A stretch of DNA of 64,000 nucleotides, taken from Kalaharituber pfeilii (Eukaryota > Ascomycota > Pezizomycetes > Pezizales > Pezizaceae). The stretch lies in NCBI GenBank assembly GCA_015179045.1, contig WHUZ01000003.1:1240001-1304000 (forward strand), given 5' to 3'. Position 1 is the stretch's first letter. Each line of letters starts with the position of its first letter. Shown one piece after another: positions 35,488 to 47,951 of the stretch. Below the pieces are notes generated by a model, which saw only the letters and a list, made by a program, of their open reading frames with translations, made no database searches and was not told the origin of the DNA. The position numbers and the translations under genes are program-made.

Positions 35488-36566
35488 CTAATGGCGCGAG
35501 ACTTTGACTTCATCAACCTTTCCCCGCGCAACGCTAATGCCAGGAACTACCCAGCCACCGCAAGAGCACTTGAGACCTTGCCATGCATAACTGCCCACCC
35601 TCGCCTTGCACTTTGGACACTCAAGTTTGCCAGATACTGTTCCTTTAGATAGTTCTGGCTTCATCCAAAGCAGAGGCTCCAAAAAGTGGTGAGCACAAGC
35701 AATTGCATTGTTATCAGTTGATTGTTTGGCGATGTGTGGAACCAGACAATGGGAGGTTGCTAGAGTTTGCCTGCCATGTAGAGTGAGTATGAAGTAAAAT
35801 AAGCTAAAATGTCGAGCATAGCTACTGACCGACAACGCTTGCAACGCAATTCGACCTCTACTTTCTCGCTCGAACCCTCCGCTAAACCCTCTACCATAGC
35901 GATTTCCTGTTCCTGGTCACAAAATCTGATCTGATCTGGAGCCCTGCCGACTGCGTTGCTCATCTCAACCTGCTGATGGAACAACCATCGCTGGTACTTT
36001 GGATGTTCTTGAACATTATCTGGGCAGCCCATCTGCTCGTAGAGTTCCAATTGCTTCCTAAAGGATAAATTGGGACAAATGATTGGCCGGATATCTGAAA
36101 TCAAGCGCAATGCATCCTCTGCAGACAGATTACGTGTCTTCATTAAATATGCTGTAAGGACAGTTGCAGAGCGGGAGATTCCCATTGCGCTGGCAAGTAT
36201 GAGGATTAGCAGGGACTCTAAACTCAAAGAGATTCCCCCTTAAAATACCAATGTACAAAGATGCCTCCAGCTCTGACACCCTGTGTTATGAATGCATTTG
36301 TCTCGGGAAAATGTTGTAATAGATCCTCATCACCTGCATCATCTACCGGCACCACGTGATGTTTGAAATTGTCAAATAGAGCTTCCTTGAGCTGGATGCG
36401 CAACACAGATAGAACATGGGTGATATTTGCTTTCTCAACGGCTGCTTTCTGGTGGAGAGCAAATATGCTACAAGACTGGATGTCAGCTACTTACTGCAGT
36501 CTGCAGTTGGTGATGGAAAGCTGCATACCCTCCAATCCAGATATTCTCATCAGCTAGCCTATTCAT
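35488..36566 (-). CDS. YVH1: Dual-specificity phosphatase with Zn-binding tail (YVH1)
   Basis: A ribosome-biogenesis phosphatase: in yeast it releases Mrt4 from pre-60S particles, through the zinc domain. The start is the ATG at 36564-36566 (MNRLADENIWIGG). An exon with FALHQKAAVEKANITHVLSV follows, then LRIQLKEALFDNFKHHVVPV and DDAGDEDLLQHFPETNAFI. The active site HCAMGISRSAT (HCX5R) is rebuilt across an intron at 36190-36249 that splits the Cys codon. Exon 4 has LISDIRPIICPNLSFRKQLE. The C-terminal Zn domain includes VELRCKRC, CAHHFLEPLLWM, KLECPKCKARVGSYAWQGLK and CSCGGWVVPGISVARGKVDE, ending at 35488. About 310 aa. All catalytic and zinc residues are present. Confidence 0.95.
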
Positions 36567-39500
36567 CGCCATCCTGCACAGCTAGGTCAGAACACAAATC
36601 CAGTTCCATGAGCGCTCTACGAGCGCAAATGTGTGAAAGCCGGAGATTTTACCTGGGAGAAGCGGGGCGGCTGCTGAGGTTGTGCTTGAGAAAGCGATGG
36701 AGCCAGTTTTCGCGGTCCATCGATCCGACTGGCTTCTGGTGGCTTGGCAGGGAGTTGGGCGAAAACGCCACACAGCGTGCTACTAATTGGGTTTATTTAT
36801 GCAAAGCAGAACTTGTACTTTTTTGCCGGAGCCCCTTAATACATACTTGCAGAGTGCTTGGTACTGAGGCCTGCGGCTGCTTGTCGTAGGGCTTGGGCTT
36901 ACTAAAGAGGGAAACGCCGAGGCCCTGCATGCATAGCTGGTGGTAGCGTGGTAGGGAAGTGCATCTTGGAGTACTGTACTCGTACTACAGTACTTTAGTC
37001 AGGTAGCGTCGAGTGGGGTAGAGCTTAGGTGCTGCGTTTTTCCCAAGGGTCCACCGCCAGTTGTCATAGCACGGAAGAAGTGCTGTGCTCTAGGCCCATC
37101 GTAAGACAAGGCTCATCGCACTAAGTATCAGGACGCTTCTGCCTTGTTGCAACCACGCTCAGCTCCATCTGGTGCCCGCCTCAGCTCATGGCAAACTTCG
37201 GTCGGAGTAGCGCCACCAGTGGGAGATCAGGTCCCGGAGGCATGTAGAGTACTTTGGTCTCAAGGAGGCATGCTAAGCTACTGGTAACCAGACTAATGCT
37301 ACTGTGCTGGCAAATGTGGGTCCAAAGTGGAGGGCCCGACCGGCCCTTCCTGGGACACCAGGAATGATGTTTGTGTGACGCTCCGACCTCAAACCACTGA
37401 ATTTGTTGTCCAGGACGTTAAATTTGGCTTACTGGCACCAATATATATGCAGCCCAGTGTCCGAGCCTGGTTGTGTGAGTGTCTTTCGGGAAAAAAAGCC
37501 TGTTTGTACCTGTGGCAGGAGAGCAATGTGAGGAAGAGGAAAAGGAGCAAGGCGGAAAAAGAAAATATATGTGGCAGGAAGAAGTAACGAAATGCCACAA
37601 TGGGAATAGCACGGCGTGGGTGGATCATTAGTCTGACTAGTGGATCATGACAATATGACGGCCGGGATTCCTTGCACTATTTAACCGTGTTCTTAGTCGA
37701 CTCTTGGCACTGGACTTGTACTAGTACATCGTTTATCAGCCCTGTGTCAGTTGCGCCTTGTTGCTTCAGTCGTCATCAGCCCTACGCCACGCACCAACCT
37801 GTGCAAGCAACCAGCACACGATTCATAAAATGACTCTGGCGGCTCTTTGGGCCTAAGTTGTGTACCCTGCCCAAAAAAGTGTTGTTTACCTGCTTACATT
37901 GTGCTAAGTTCACAACTTAAGCAGATCAAGCAAGCAGAACAAGCCAGGCGTTTCATTGTCAACTGGCCTGGGGCCTTGCTGCAAGGCGAAACTAAAATCA
38001 AAAGCTTGCAGACAGAAGATCTATTTAGCTATTGGCTAAGCTAAATTGAGAATGGATAGCAACTGGACGATTGGTGCTTTAAGATAGAAGCATTACTGTG
38101 CTTCTAATTATTGGATTCCTGCAGGTGTGCATAACAGTGCATGTGCTATACAGTACATGCATGACTTGAAGAACCTTCACTAATCTTACAACTAAAGTAG
38201 AGTAGAGCTAGCACTGTTAGTATATTTACCCTCCCATCCTGACTGTGATGCTGGATACTATCATCGTACAGGAAGGTCAAACCACTTCCGTGAAATCAAT
38301 CGTCTGTTTTTTCTATTAAATCTCTACGTCTACTTCTCCACAGACTGGCCAATATGCTGACAGTAACAAGTAGAAGAAACTGGTCTCCAAAGATCTCATG
38401 GTTTCTAGGACATGCATAGAAGCGATAAAATATAGTTACATGCTTCGGATGTTGAATGTTCCTGAGCCTGAGTAATGAACATCTTTGACATTATAAATTG
38501 TTGAAACATTTGATCCACTGTCCTACTTCCTCTTTTCAACTCCACTCATGTAAAGTAGATACTTCACTTGAGAGGACACCCTAGCGAAGTGCACTTGCTC
38601 TAGCTAGAGCTCGATCGCGATTCGCCAGGGTCATGTCCAGACTAGCATCTGGAACATTTGGCTGGAGATCGCTTGCTTTTGCTGTTTCACTCCACGCAGG
38701 CGCGTGATCAATTGCGACGGTAATCCATGGACAACCATGGACCAATGGTCTCAAATCAGCCCTGGTGCAATTCGTTGATCACTCCCAACTTTCTACGATC
38801 ATCGACAAGTCATTTGTGGCCGAAGCCCTTGCAAGTTGTAGCAACTCAGGTGTTAGTTTATTTATACTTTGTCCATTTTTCACAAGTGACTTGCTGGGGC
38901 TACTGGAGGCATTGGGGACTTGAGCCTGTGCGGCAGCAAGTTATGGTATCGTTTTCTTGAGGAATTCTTCTCCATTGAGCACCAAACGTGGATATTCACC
39001 ATCTCCTTTTCCTTTGGGTTGTAATTGTTCTTATTTGTGATATGATTCTTGGAGAATTGCTTGAAATAGAATAGCAAATGCTAGTTATCATGTATGGACA
39101 TTTGAAACCATCGTTAATGTCAAATTGGAGCAACGGACTGGACAGCCTCAAATCGGCACCGCATGAAGTCACAGCATTACTGATAAAGCACTACGAAACT
39201 AATAATACTCTTCAATCAGACTACTGTTTCAATATAGATATACTGAACCGAAATGGGTAAGTAAATCCAGTTTCAAGAAACATTTTACTTACTCCACAGT
39301 GATTAAGTGTTCTGATTTCCCTATATTTTCAATCTAAGGGATCTTGGAATGGAACTACTTTTAACAGTTACCTTGATATTAACATATTTCCCTGATTTAC
39401 ATATTACGCATTCGCTGCTTGTATAAGCTACTTCTGATAAAACTAGCCTGCCTAGACACAACGGCATGCTGGGATGATTATGAGTTTACCAATCAAACAG

Positions 39501-40301
39501 GCTATGAGCATATATACACGATCATGTGCATTCTGTCAAACACTTCTCACCACTTGATTCAGAAGCTCCAGCTCGAAATAATTGCCGAGCTGATAATTTC
39601 TCCCAATTCGAATTACTTTAGAGTCGATGCTCTATATGCTAATAGACCACGGCTAGCAGAAAAATTTGTGGTCTTGAGAATTTTGACGAATTAAGATAGT
39701 GCAGCGTTCCATACTTCACGATGCTGCTATTATCAGTTTTGTCTCTATCAATCCAAAGGGATTGTTGAATTAGTGCACTCAGTATTGTTTGCTGAAGGTC
39801 TTGGAGGTATTATTGGAGCTGCATTTTCTCTACACCAAATTCATTCCAAGAAGAGTAGTGAGGCCATAGATGCTCAGAAAAAAGAATCCATCTATCCAGT
39901 ATGTCCACTAAAAGGATTTGAACAGCTTTGAACCCCAAAAAACAAAACAAATACAAACAATAGAAGTAAACTGGATATATCATAGATGTTTGTCAGTTAA
40001 AACAAACTTCAGTCTTGCCTCAGGTCTCAAGCGATAATAGAGGGCTACGAGTGTCTCCAGTTGCTTTAGACCAAGCACTTCGACCCTGTCTAACAATACT
40101 CTGCGCGTCACAGACGTGATAATGGCTACTACCCTAAGAACTGCAGCAACTATACCAGAATCCAGGGATCATGATCTGGACATACTGTAGAACACCTGCT
40201 TTCACTTGGCCTGTCGGTGACAGGTAAGGCAAGGCAAGGCAAGGCAAAGTAGAACACTGCTGTCAGTGTTGCAACGAGCCTGAACACTTATGGAACCCCT
40301 C

Positions 40302-40306
40302 AAAAA

Positions 40307-40346
<40 letters not shown>
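40302..40346. repeat. A9-T36 homopolymer junction
   Basis: Nine A are followed directly by about 36 T. The A/T junction could extrude as a short hairpin. Confidence 0.9.
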
Positions 40347-40818
40347 CTTTTTTCCATTTTCTTTTTGTTAGCAGATGTTTTAGTCCCCGGGCTACCCGAT
40401 GCATTATGGTTTGGGGCACAAATATGTTGTAATGCACATGGCATTTTAAGTAAGTATCAACTTGCCGCGAGCCATAGATAGAGATGAGAGGTACATTCTC
40501 GTGTTGCATAAGCCTTCTAGTACAGAGTGGTGGAGGGTAAGAGAATACCAGGCATGGGTGCGCCTGTTGTATCGCCAGAGGTTTAAGTAAGCAGTCTCAA
40601 GCCAATTCACTTGCAGTCTTGAAACTGAGTTCACTTGTACTCCACATGCAATCGTGGGTACATGCTCTGAGGTACAAGTACATACATAGAGGTTGTGTGC
40701 GATACTCGAGAGCTACGAGAGCTAGAAGGTGCAGACGGGGGATTCTTGACCAAAACAGAGTGGTACAAGGGAGGTGGGAGGGAGGACTTGTCGCTGGTAG
40801 GGCAGCTTGATGGGGGTT

Positions 40819-40842
40819 GGGGGGGGGGGGGGGGGGGGGGGG
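40819..40842. repeat. Poly-G run, 24 nt
   Basis: Uninterrupted G-run on the plus strand. Confidence 0.92.
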
Positions 40843-41317
40843 TGGAACTGTAACGTCAATTTATTCCAGTCTACAACCCTCCTTCCAGCTCACCTTGTCT
40901 GGCTTCTGCTGCCGCCCAGCTTGTCTCCCTGCAGTGCCTCTGGGCGCATGGGGTCGTGCGGGTGCGTGCTGGCTCCAGATCCTTCGCCCTCTGCATGGTC
41001 CGTCGTGCCCCGCTGCCTGCCAGCCTGCCAGCCTGCCTGCTGCCCTACCCTGCTGCTGCCACACGCTGGCCGACCGATAGTCGCAGCACGGTTGCTGATA
41101 TGCTGCACCTTGCTGCTGCCTCCGTCCTCTGCACTGCATACATCAGCGCTGCAGCACTTGTCAGACCGCAGGGCTAAGGCTGCGCTGCGCTGCCCGGCCC
41201 TGCTCACGCTCCCTGCCATCCAGCATCCAGCCCACCCCTAGAGCAAGCACGCTAGCGGCGCTGTGGTGCCCATCCTTGACGCCCAGCGCCCTCCACCGTC
41301 CACCGTCCACCGTCCAC

Positions 41318-41414
41318 CTGCCCGCCCGCCCGCCTGCCTGCCTGCCCGCCTGCCCGCCTGCCCGCCTGCCCGCCTGCCCGTCTGCCCGCCTGCCCGCCTG
41401 CCTGCCTGCCTGCC
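41318..41414. repeat. GCCTGCCC-type tandem array
   Basis: Roughly 95 bp of alternating GCCT and GCCC tetranucleotides, with an 8-bp higher-order period, preceded by three copies of a CCGTCCA heptamer at 41294-41317. Confidence 0.9.
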
Positions 41415-41900
41415 TCCTGCTGCGAGACCGCCCTACTCCCTACTCCGATACCCTGCCCCATGCTGAGGGCGCCACGCCAGGTCCGCCCAGTGCAGCCCCC
41501 CCCCCTCCTCCCCCTCCCCCCCGGCCCCCGCCCCAGCGTGCGCCTGTTGCAGGCCCGCCGACGACGGGGACTAGAGGAGGAGGAGGAGGTCATTTGCTGT
41601 CATCGTGCACACGCTGTGCCGGGATTGGCCCCAAGCTGTGCTTTCGGGCTTTCATCGCATTACTTTCTTTTCACCTGCATATACCCTCTAATGCTGAGCC
41701 TGTTCGAGCTTACCGCATGTATAGTAGCTCGCACGAGCAGCGGTAGGGCTCGACAGAACGGTGGCTTCGTGATGTCCTGTGGGTGCAGAGTTCCTGCCTA
41801 ATAGCCTGCCAGAACATCACCAGGCCGGCGGAATCTGCAGAGCCGTGGCCAGACGGACAGTGGTGAAAATGTGTCCCCCAAAACGATCTCATGCTGCCAG

Positions 41901-41928
41901 CCCCCCCCCCCCCCCCCCCCCCCCCCCC
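41901..41928. repeat. Poly-C run, 28 nt
   Basis: Uninterrupted C-run. Another of 20 nt lies at 42317-42336. Confidence 0.92.
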
Positions 41929-43250
41929 ACCGCAACTCCAGCCAGTCCCATCGCTGGTACTGCTACTGGTGCTGTGCTACCTCCTCCTCCACAGTCGAAT
42001 CGCGCACCCCCCACCTGCACCCCCCCCCCCGTCACCCGCGTCTCTGGGGCCGACAGGGCCAAGTCGCTGCCCGTCCAAGAGGCCCTGCAGACATCCGAGC
42101 AGCCTTGTTTATGTCGGCCTTGCCCTTTCGTCAGCACTTCCTATCGGCCTGTATAACTCATGTCCGCTTTGGCGTTCTTACCCATGCTACCCAGTTTCGT
42201 CGCTGCCATCCCAGGAAAATACCGTCCTCCTGCGCTCCAAGGAAGCTGGGGTCACCCTCTAGCCCTACCCTTCGCTGATCCCCAAATCCACCCCTCCCCC
42301 TCCCCCCTTCCTCCAACCCCCCCCCCCCCCCCCCCCGGCCCCAATTCCTCCCCCATGCCCACTCGCTGACGTTTCTTAGTATTCATCTTGTCTTTTGCAC
42401 TGTGTTTCTATCTCGGGGATTCCAGGGCGTGTCGCAGAAATAGCTACGGCAATCCAACTACATGAACCTCGACATTCTCCCATCCACCGAATGATCTCTC
42501 ACCCCCTCCCTCCCCCCACCCCACTTGCTCTCCTTCCCTTGTGAGGCTGAACCAACTTGCAATCCCCCACGAGCATCTTGCCAGGCTTGCCAGGCGGAAG
42601 GCTCCCCTCTCTTGCTGAATAAGGGCGTGCCACCGTTGGAAGCAACTGTTAGGTTCTATTTAGCCTACCCAGGCACGCTTATTTGCACCCACCTTCCTGT
42701 CATAACGCAAAGGTACGCATTCGCTGCTTCTCAAAAAAAAACATTGCCCGCACGTCCCGAAAATTCGATTCAAACCGCATGTCAATAAAAGTGTTCGAAA
42801 CCTGGGCCCGGCAGACATACATCCTCACTGACTTAGCAATTAAGTGCGAGGGGGACAGAGCCATTACAGACGGAGGTGAAGCCTCGCTGAACGAAGGATA
42901 TTGAACTTAAAGTGGTCAATTTGCCGACTAAGAAGGCTTTCTGGTCAATGCGGATACAGCTGGCTATGAAAGTGTCGGATCTGTAGCTTTTGGCTTCGAC
43001 TCCCTTGTTGGTATGCAGGATTTCGTGCCATTGCAACACACAGTTGAGAGTTGAGGGTTCCAAGAGCTGACCCATAATTGCTATGTGCATCCAGCTTACA
43101 AGATCAGACTGCCATTTTCTCAGCTTGCATTGGAGCTGTCGCCACAGGGTGCTATAGAATCAGTATTATTGAGACAGTATCGAAATATTTCTTGATAGTA
43201 TCTAGACAAATATCGACTATTTCATCCTCCAAAAGCAATTGACGACATTG

Positions 43251-45624
43251 ATGATGAACATCCAAAGGCCCACTGCACAGAGCCTTCCAAGCATCCAAAT
43301 TCAAGATCATCCGAGCTCCTACGAGTCGACTTTTGACGATGTCTCATCTTCTGCGCACTCATATCGGTCGCAGCCTCGCCCCATTCCTTGCAAACATAAT
43401 TCTCCTACTTCGATAAGAGGTTCTTATCAACCTGATGTACCACACCACTTCCCTTAAATCCCATACCTCCGGCTGACTGGGACAATCGGAGAGACGACGG
43501 CCGAGAAAGAAATGGTGCTGCATTGTCTCCGCCGGAAACATGGGCTTCAGGGAGCTCAAGCACTTTGAGCAACCATGGAAGTATCAGAGGAAGTTGGGAT
43601 AAACGACAAGATGAAAGTTATGAGAGTGAAGCGCGTAACAAATTGGAAAGATTTCATATTGGAACAAGGTACCGTTTGCCAAATACCGTGATTTTCTTTT
43701 CTTTTCTTTTTCCTTCCTTCTTCCTCCACTTTTTTTTTTTTTTTTTTTTTTCTTTTTTTTGACTGCTCACTTGATTCTTATGACTTTTGAACTGCGTCAA
43801 GCATTCCTCGAGTCACATGTTCACATCCTGCTTATTCTCATGATCATGTGCTTATGGCATTGTGCACGCTCTACTCAGGAAACTAACTGACAAAACCTGG
43901 ACACAGAACCTCAATTGGCCTTCAATCTGAAGAGTCTTTGAAAAAAGAGGTTGATAACTCGATGAGAGACTTGATGAGCGCGTACGACCGTGGCCTTCTG
44001 AGAAAGTTGTCTCCAATCCCACCCCGAAGTAATCAGCGAACATCCTCCAGCCCAGTTGATGATGGACCGTTCCCACTCGATACGGACACATCGCGCCGAC
44101 CCGGCTGGAGTTTCACCCCTACATCTAGTCCGATTACCATTGGACCAAGATCTTCTGAAACACCTTCAGAAGGGTGGGCTCACACCAATTCACGCATGGA
44201 ACCTATCACCACCAGGATGGCCTTTGCTCCTGAACAACATCCGCCTGTTTTCCCATCATCCATGGACTACAGGAGTCCTCCTTCTGACCATTTGAGTGTT
44301 TCATCATACGGGCCGAATGAGGATTCATATAACGAGCATATCCGGAGACCAACCAGTGTATCTTTTCTTGGAAGTGGCTCATTCGATGAGATACGAAGCC
44401 GACTCCCTCACAGAATGAAGAGCTATGACCGCATTGGTGGCATGGATAATGATATGCAGCTGGAATCATCTCACATCTCGAAGATGAAACATCTCACTCT
44501 AGGAAGTGAAACACCACCAAGACCAAGTTCATTCCCTTTGGCAAGCAATGGCATTCATAGAACAGGCATCAAACGCAGGGCTTCATCTCCTCCAAATGAG
44601 GATAGATCAATATCACAAAGCGAGCCTACAAGGAAAGGAAATTATGATAGCTCCAATGAGGCTCCTAGTCGAAGGTCTCCAATAGGCCCTCAGCCTTCGC
44701 CTCTTCGGTCTTCCCCGGGCATCGCAACGAAGTTCTATCCTACCATGGGGATGCATACTCCATCTACTGGATCATCTTTTGCTTCTTCGGCAGGCACAGG
44801 ATGGTCGCTTGGTACATCCAGCTTGATGTCTGCACCCAGCAGCTTTGGCACCCAGGATCGTAATTCACCAGTAGCGTTCTCACCGACGTCTGACGTAGAT
44901 GGTTCCAGCAGTTCGCCTTATATGGGATCTCTCGTTAGCTCACGAAGACCTAGCAGACCAAGAACTGGTTCTGATCTTCAAATTAATTCCCAGGAGCGCG
45001 AAACTGTATCTCAGAAGCACAATTCCGTGCCTAAACTCAATGGGGTAGGGGGTTATACATGCGAGTGCTGTCCTAAGAAACCGAAGAGATTTGAAACGGA
45101 GCATGAACTACAGTATGTTATCATTGTCATTTAACTTCTGAGTTGACTTGCGCCTCATGCTAATTGATTCTGATTACAGAATGCATGAAAACGAAAAGCA
45201 ATATACTTGCCTTTATTGCCCAAATCGGTTCAAGAATAAGAACGAAGCTGAACGTCATCAAAATTCCTTACATTTGCGCAAACACTCGTGGTCTTGTGCA
45301 GCTTTAGAGAGCGCAGAGGCTGCATTTCATCCATCGACGCAGCGCCCGAATTTCGATGTATGCGGTTACTGTGGCAAAGAGTTCCCTGCTTCTGCGAATT
45401 TTGATGTCAGATACGAGCACTTGACAACCGAGCATAAATTTGGAGGGTGTAATCAAGCCAAAAAGTTCTTCCGAGCGGACCACTTTAGGCAACATTTGAA
45501 GCATAGTCACAGCGGTACAGCTGGAAAATGGACGAATGTCCTTGAGAACGCATGCATGCGGGACGAGCCTGATCCTGGAAATGGGGCTATTGGTTTGGGA
45601 AGCACGGTGATATCAGAAGAGTAA
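43251..45624 (+). CDS. C2H2 zinc-finger protein, probable transcription factor
   Basis: The start is one of the tandem ATGs at 43251/43254 (MMNIQRPTAQSLPSIQIQDH). The N-terminal 400 or so residues are Ser/Pro-rich and disordered. Exon 1 runs to FHIGT; intron 1 (about 43669-43906) contains a T-run. Exon 2 begins RTSIGLQSEESLKKEVDNSM and contains Ser/Pro-rich sequence to GGYTCECCPKKPKRFETEHE. An intron (about 45114-45178) interrupts the finger region. Exon 3 has YTCLYCPNRFKNKNEAERHQ, VCGYCGKEFPASANF and a basic DNA-binding-like end, KKFFRADHFRQHLKHSHSGT. The stop is at 45622-45624. About 690 aa. Exon 1 has an apparent one-base frame break at 43451-43453 (CCC). Conserved across filamentous ascomycetes by my recognition of the C-terminal block, but I cannot name the regulator. 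Confidence 0.85.
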
Positions 45625-47423
45625 TCAGTTAAGCAGGTGTTTATGCTGAGACATGATCGGTCAATCAGAAAAGCAATAAAGCATTGCCTTCGCTTTATGC
45701 AAACGGAAAATGAAAGGATATTGGCCTAAACACCGACCAATTAGATGGCACAGCTATTTTTACTTCCGCCACTTTCTAGCTTGTTTTATGGGATGCGTCA
45801 GAATATTCAGGAGCCTTTGCGGGGTCAATGCCATCAAGGGAAGTGTAGTTGGGCCAGGTAGTTACCTCTAGGCGAACAGATGATTATGGTGAAGCGCAGA
45901 AAGAACGAGCTAGCATCACGTGGAATGATTTCCGATTTTGGATTCGAGCAGATTCATTTGATGGCGTTATTGCTCTTATTTTTCACGTTCTTATGGTATC
46001 TCTCCATTGAAGCATCTTTTGCGAACTTTCTTTTTCTTTTTTTTTTTTTTTGTGGCCAAATCATGGAGTTTTGAATGCGCAATTGGTCAATTGGTCCCTA
46101 TTGTTGATTGGGAGACAGATTTGTTCAGCATCAGTGTACCATTGTTACGGCATATGTACCCTTCTACAGCACATATATACTTCTAAGTTCTCCGCGCTAC
46201 TCGCCTAAACTCTCAGATTCGCCCTTTACTTTGAAATCGTTCATCCCCATCTACATATGGCTGCTCTGGATTTGCATCTTGCATTTACTGTTTCTTCTCT
46301 TTTTTGGATTCGCACTTTGATTTCATACATATTTTTCCTTTCCACTGTGCAAGGGTATCATTATTCTTTGCTCAATACCTGCCTTAATGTTCTTTCCATC
46401 TAGGCCCTTGCGTGCCCCCATCTCTTTCCTTTTATCGCTCCAAAATTCTCAGGGCTGTTGTTTACTTCCTCCTTTGTTTCACCTTTCCGCTTAATCCCCC
46501 CACGCCAATACCCCGCCATTCCATTTCTGTGCGTACTGATTTCTTCATCTTCCCTTTCGTTGTGTGTATAAAGAAGCAAAAAAGGACTGGAGTTAATATA
46601 AATTTTGTTCAATGCATTTAATTCGGCGTTTATTGTCCTGGTGATGCTAATGCTTAGTTCGATTCTTGTCACATGAGTTGGACTGGTTGAATTGAGTTAG
46701 ACATTCACTGTGATAACCGTCATACCAATTACAAGCTGCTCGCCAACGTGCTGCACTATATATACCCATGAGACTAATGGATACCTGGATTTGTGGACAG
46801 GCATGCCTGCAGCTGGCCATACATTTATATTTGTTAACATCAGCTGACCCATTTGAGACCAGTCCATCTTATTTTGATTTTTCTCCCTCACTCCTTCCTC
46901 TGTTTTCTACTGGCCTCGTTCAAAGCCACTTGCTACCGTCGATATCCATACCTTCGTAGTCATCTTACTTCGCTTGAAGTTTTTCCCAACTACCACCATA
47001 CCATTGCATTCTCCTCATATCTAACCATTTTCCCATCGAATTTCTACCTTGGGCAAAACGGATACCCAAGCGCTAAAGGGACATTTGAAACTTTAACATG
47101 AAATCAGGCAGGAGTGAGACATCTTTTGAGAGGACGTCCTTCTCGTTCCGGTTAATTTGAACTGCATATACTACAAACTATATAACACATAATTCCTGCT
47201 GTCATTTTGATACGGTAATATAATACAGATATCCTCTCTCCTACCTTGACCCTCCTCTATTCCCTGCGGCTGTACTGCATGTAGACCGCAGAGTCACGTA
47301 AGGAGAATAACGGAAAATAGGTATCTCAAATCAAGCGTAAACTGCACCCGCATCCTACACTGTGCACATTTAATTGCATCCAACTTCTCCAATCTTGTTG
47401 ACCTCCACCTCAACGGCAGCACC
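45625..47423. other. Intergenic region, convergent side
   Basis: 3' flank of the zinc-finger gene, AT-rich with T-runs (about 46027-46051). Nothing coding recognised. Confidence 0.5.
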
Positions 47424-47951
47424 CTACGAAGGAGATACCGCGTTTTTCAAGCAATGGGGTTTTGGATCGCACCTCTTAGAGCCGATCAAGAAGGCACAAT
47501 CCTGGACGATGTACTTGATGGGCTTGGGGTAGTTGGAAATGATGATATCGATGCCGTCAATGACGAGTTTGTCAATGTTTACTTCGTCGTCGACCTGTCG
47601 AGAACGTTAAACCAGTATGATAATAAGTGCGGGAGAGAAACCGCATTTGCAACTAAAGATGGAAATCTACTATCTATGGAATAACCTGCAAGCCAAACTT
47701 GTGCGCCTCCTTCACAACCTCTGCGTTCACAAACGACATATAAGTGGGCGAAGAGACGGTTCCCAATGAATGGGATTCACCTTAATCTAGTTAGCGATCT
47801 TAACAAAGTCTCCACCAGAGTCTTTCTCCAAATCGATCCCGCCGAGCCAGGAGTACTCAGATACGCCGCAATCCTCGGGTAAGACGGTGCTGACGTCGAG
47901 GAGGGCGACGGTGCGTATCCATGGGAATTTCTTGACGCGGACAATGATGAT
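47424..47951 (-). pseudogene. Glycerophosphodiester phosphodiesterase C-terminal fragment
   Basis: On the minus strand the fragment reads IIIVRVKKFPWIRTVALLDV, EDCGVSEYSWLGGIDLEK and FVKIAN, then a TAG stop. In another frame it continues TVSSPTYMSFVNAEVVKEAH, KFGLQV, an intron, and TVDDEVNIDKLVIDGIDIII, SNYPKPIKYIVQ. The last part matches the C-terminal barrel strands of GDPD enzymes (the W-T-V-D-D ... G-I-D-I-I-I-S-N-Y-P pattern). The stop is at 47424-47426 after KNAVSPS. The catalytic N terminus (HRG... and E-x-D) was not found upstream. GDPDs release glycerol-3-phosphate from deacylated phospholipids. It is decayed or truncated, though a missed exon structure is possible. Confidence 0.6.

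Larger units (their letters stand above)
36567..43250. other. 6.7-kb region without a recognisable gene
   Basis: The left part (36.6-40.4 kb) is AT-rich and contains short coding-like fragments at 38.7-39.9 kb that I cannot identify. The right part (40.6-42.6 kb) is GC-rich with poly-G and poly-C runs and a GCCTGCCC-type array. Proline/alanine-rich frames here (for example 40807-41241 and 41276-41746) are products of composition. No tRNA, rRNA or transposase was seen. Long stretches like this typically hold decayed repeats or a large regulatory upstream region for the zinc-finger gene at 43251. Confidence 0.5.

Noticed and set aside
40807..42369. Several proline/alanine/serine-rich frames
   Set aside because: Products of poly-C and GCC repeats with no starts, introns or domains. 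Frames are open in both directions.
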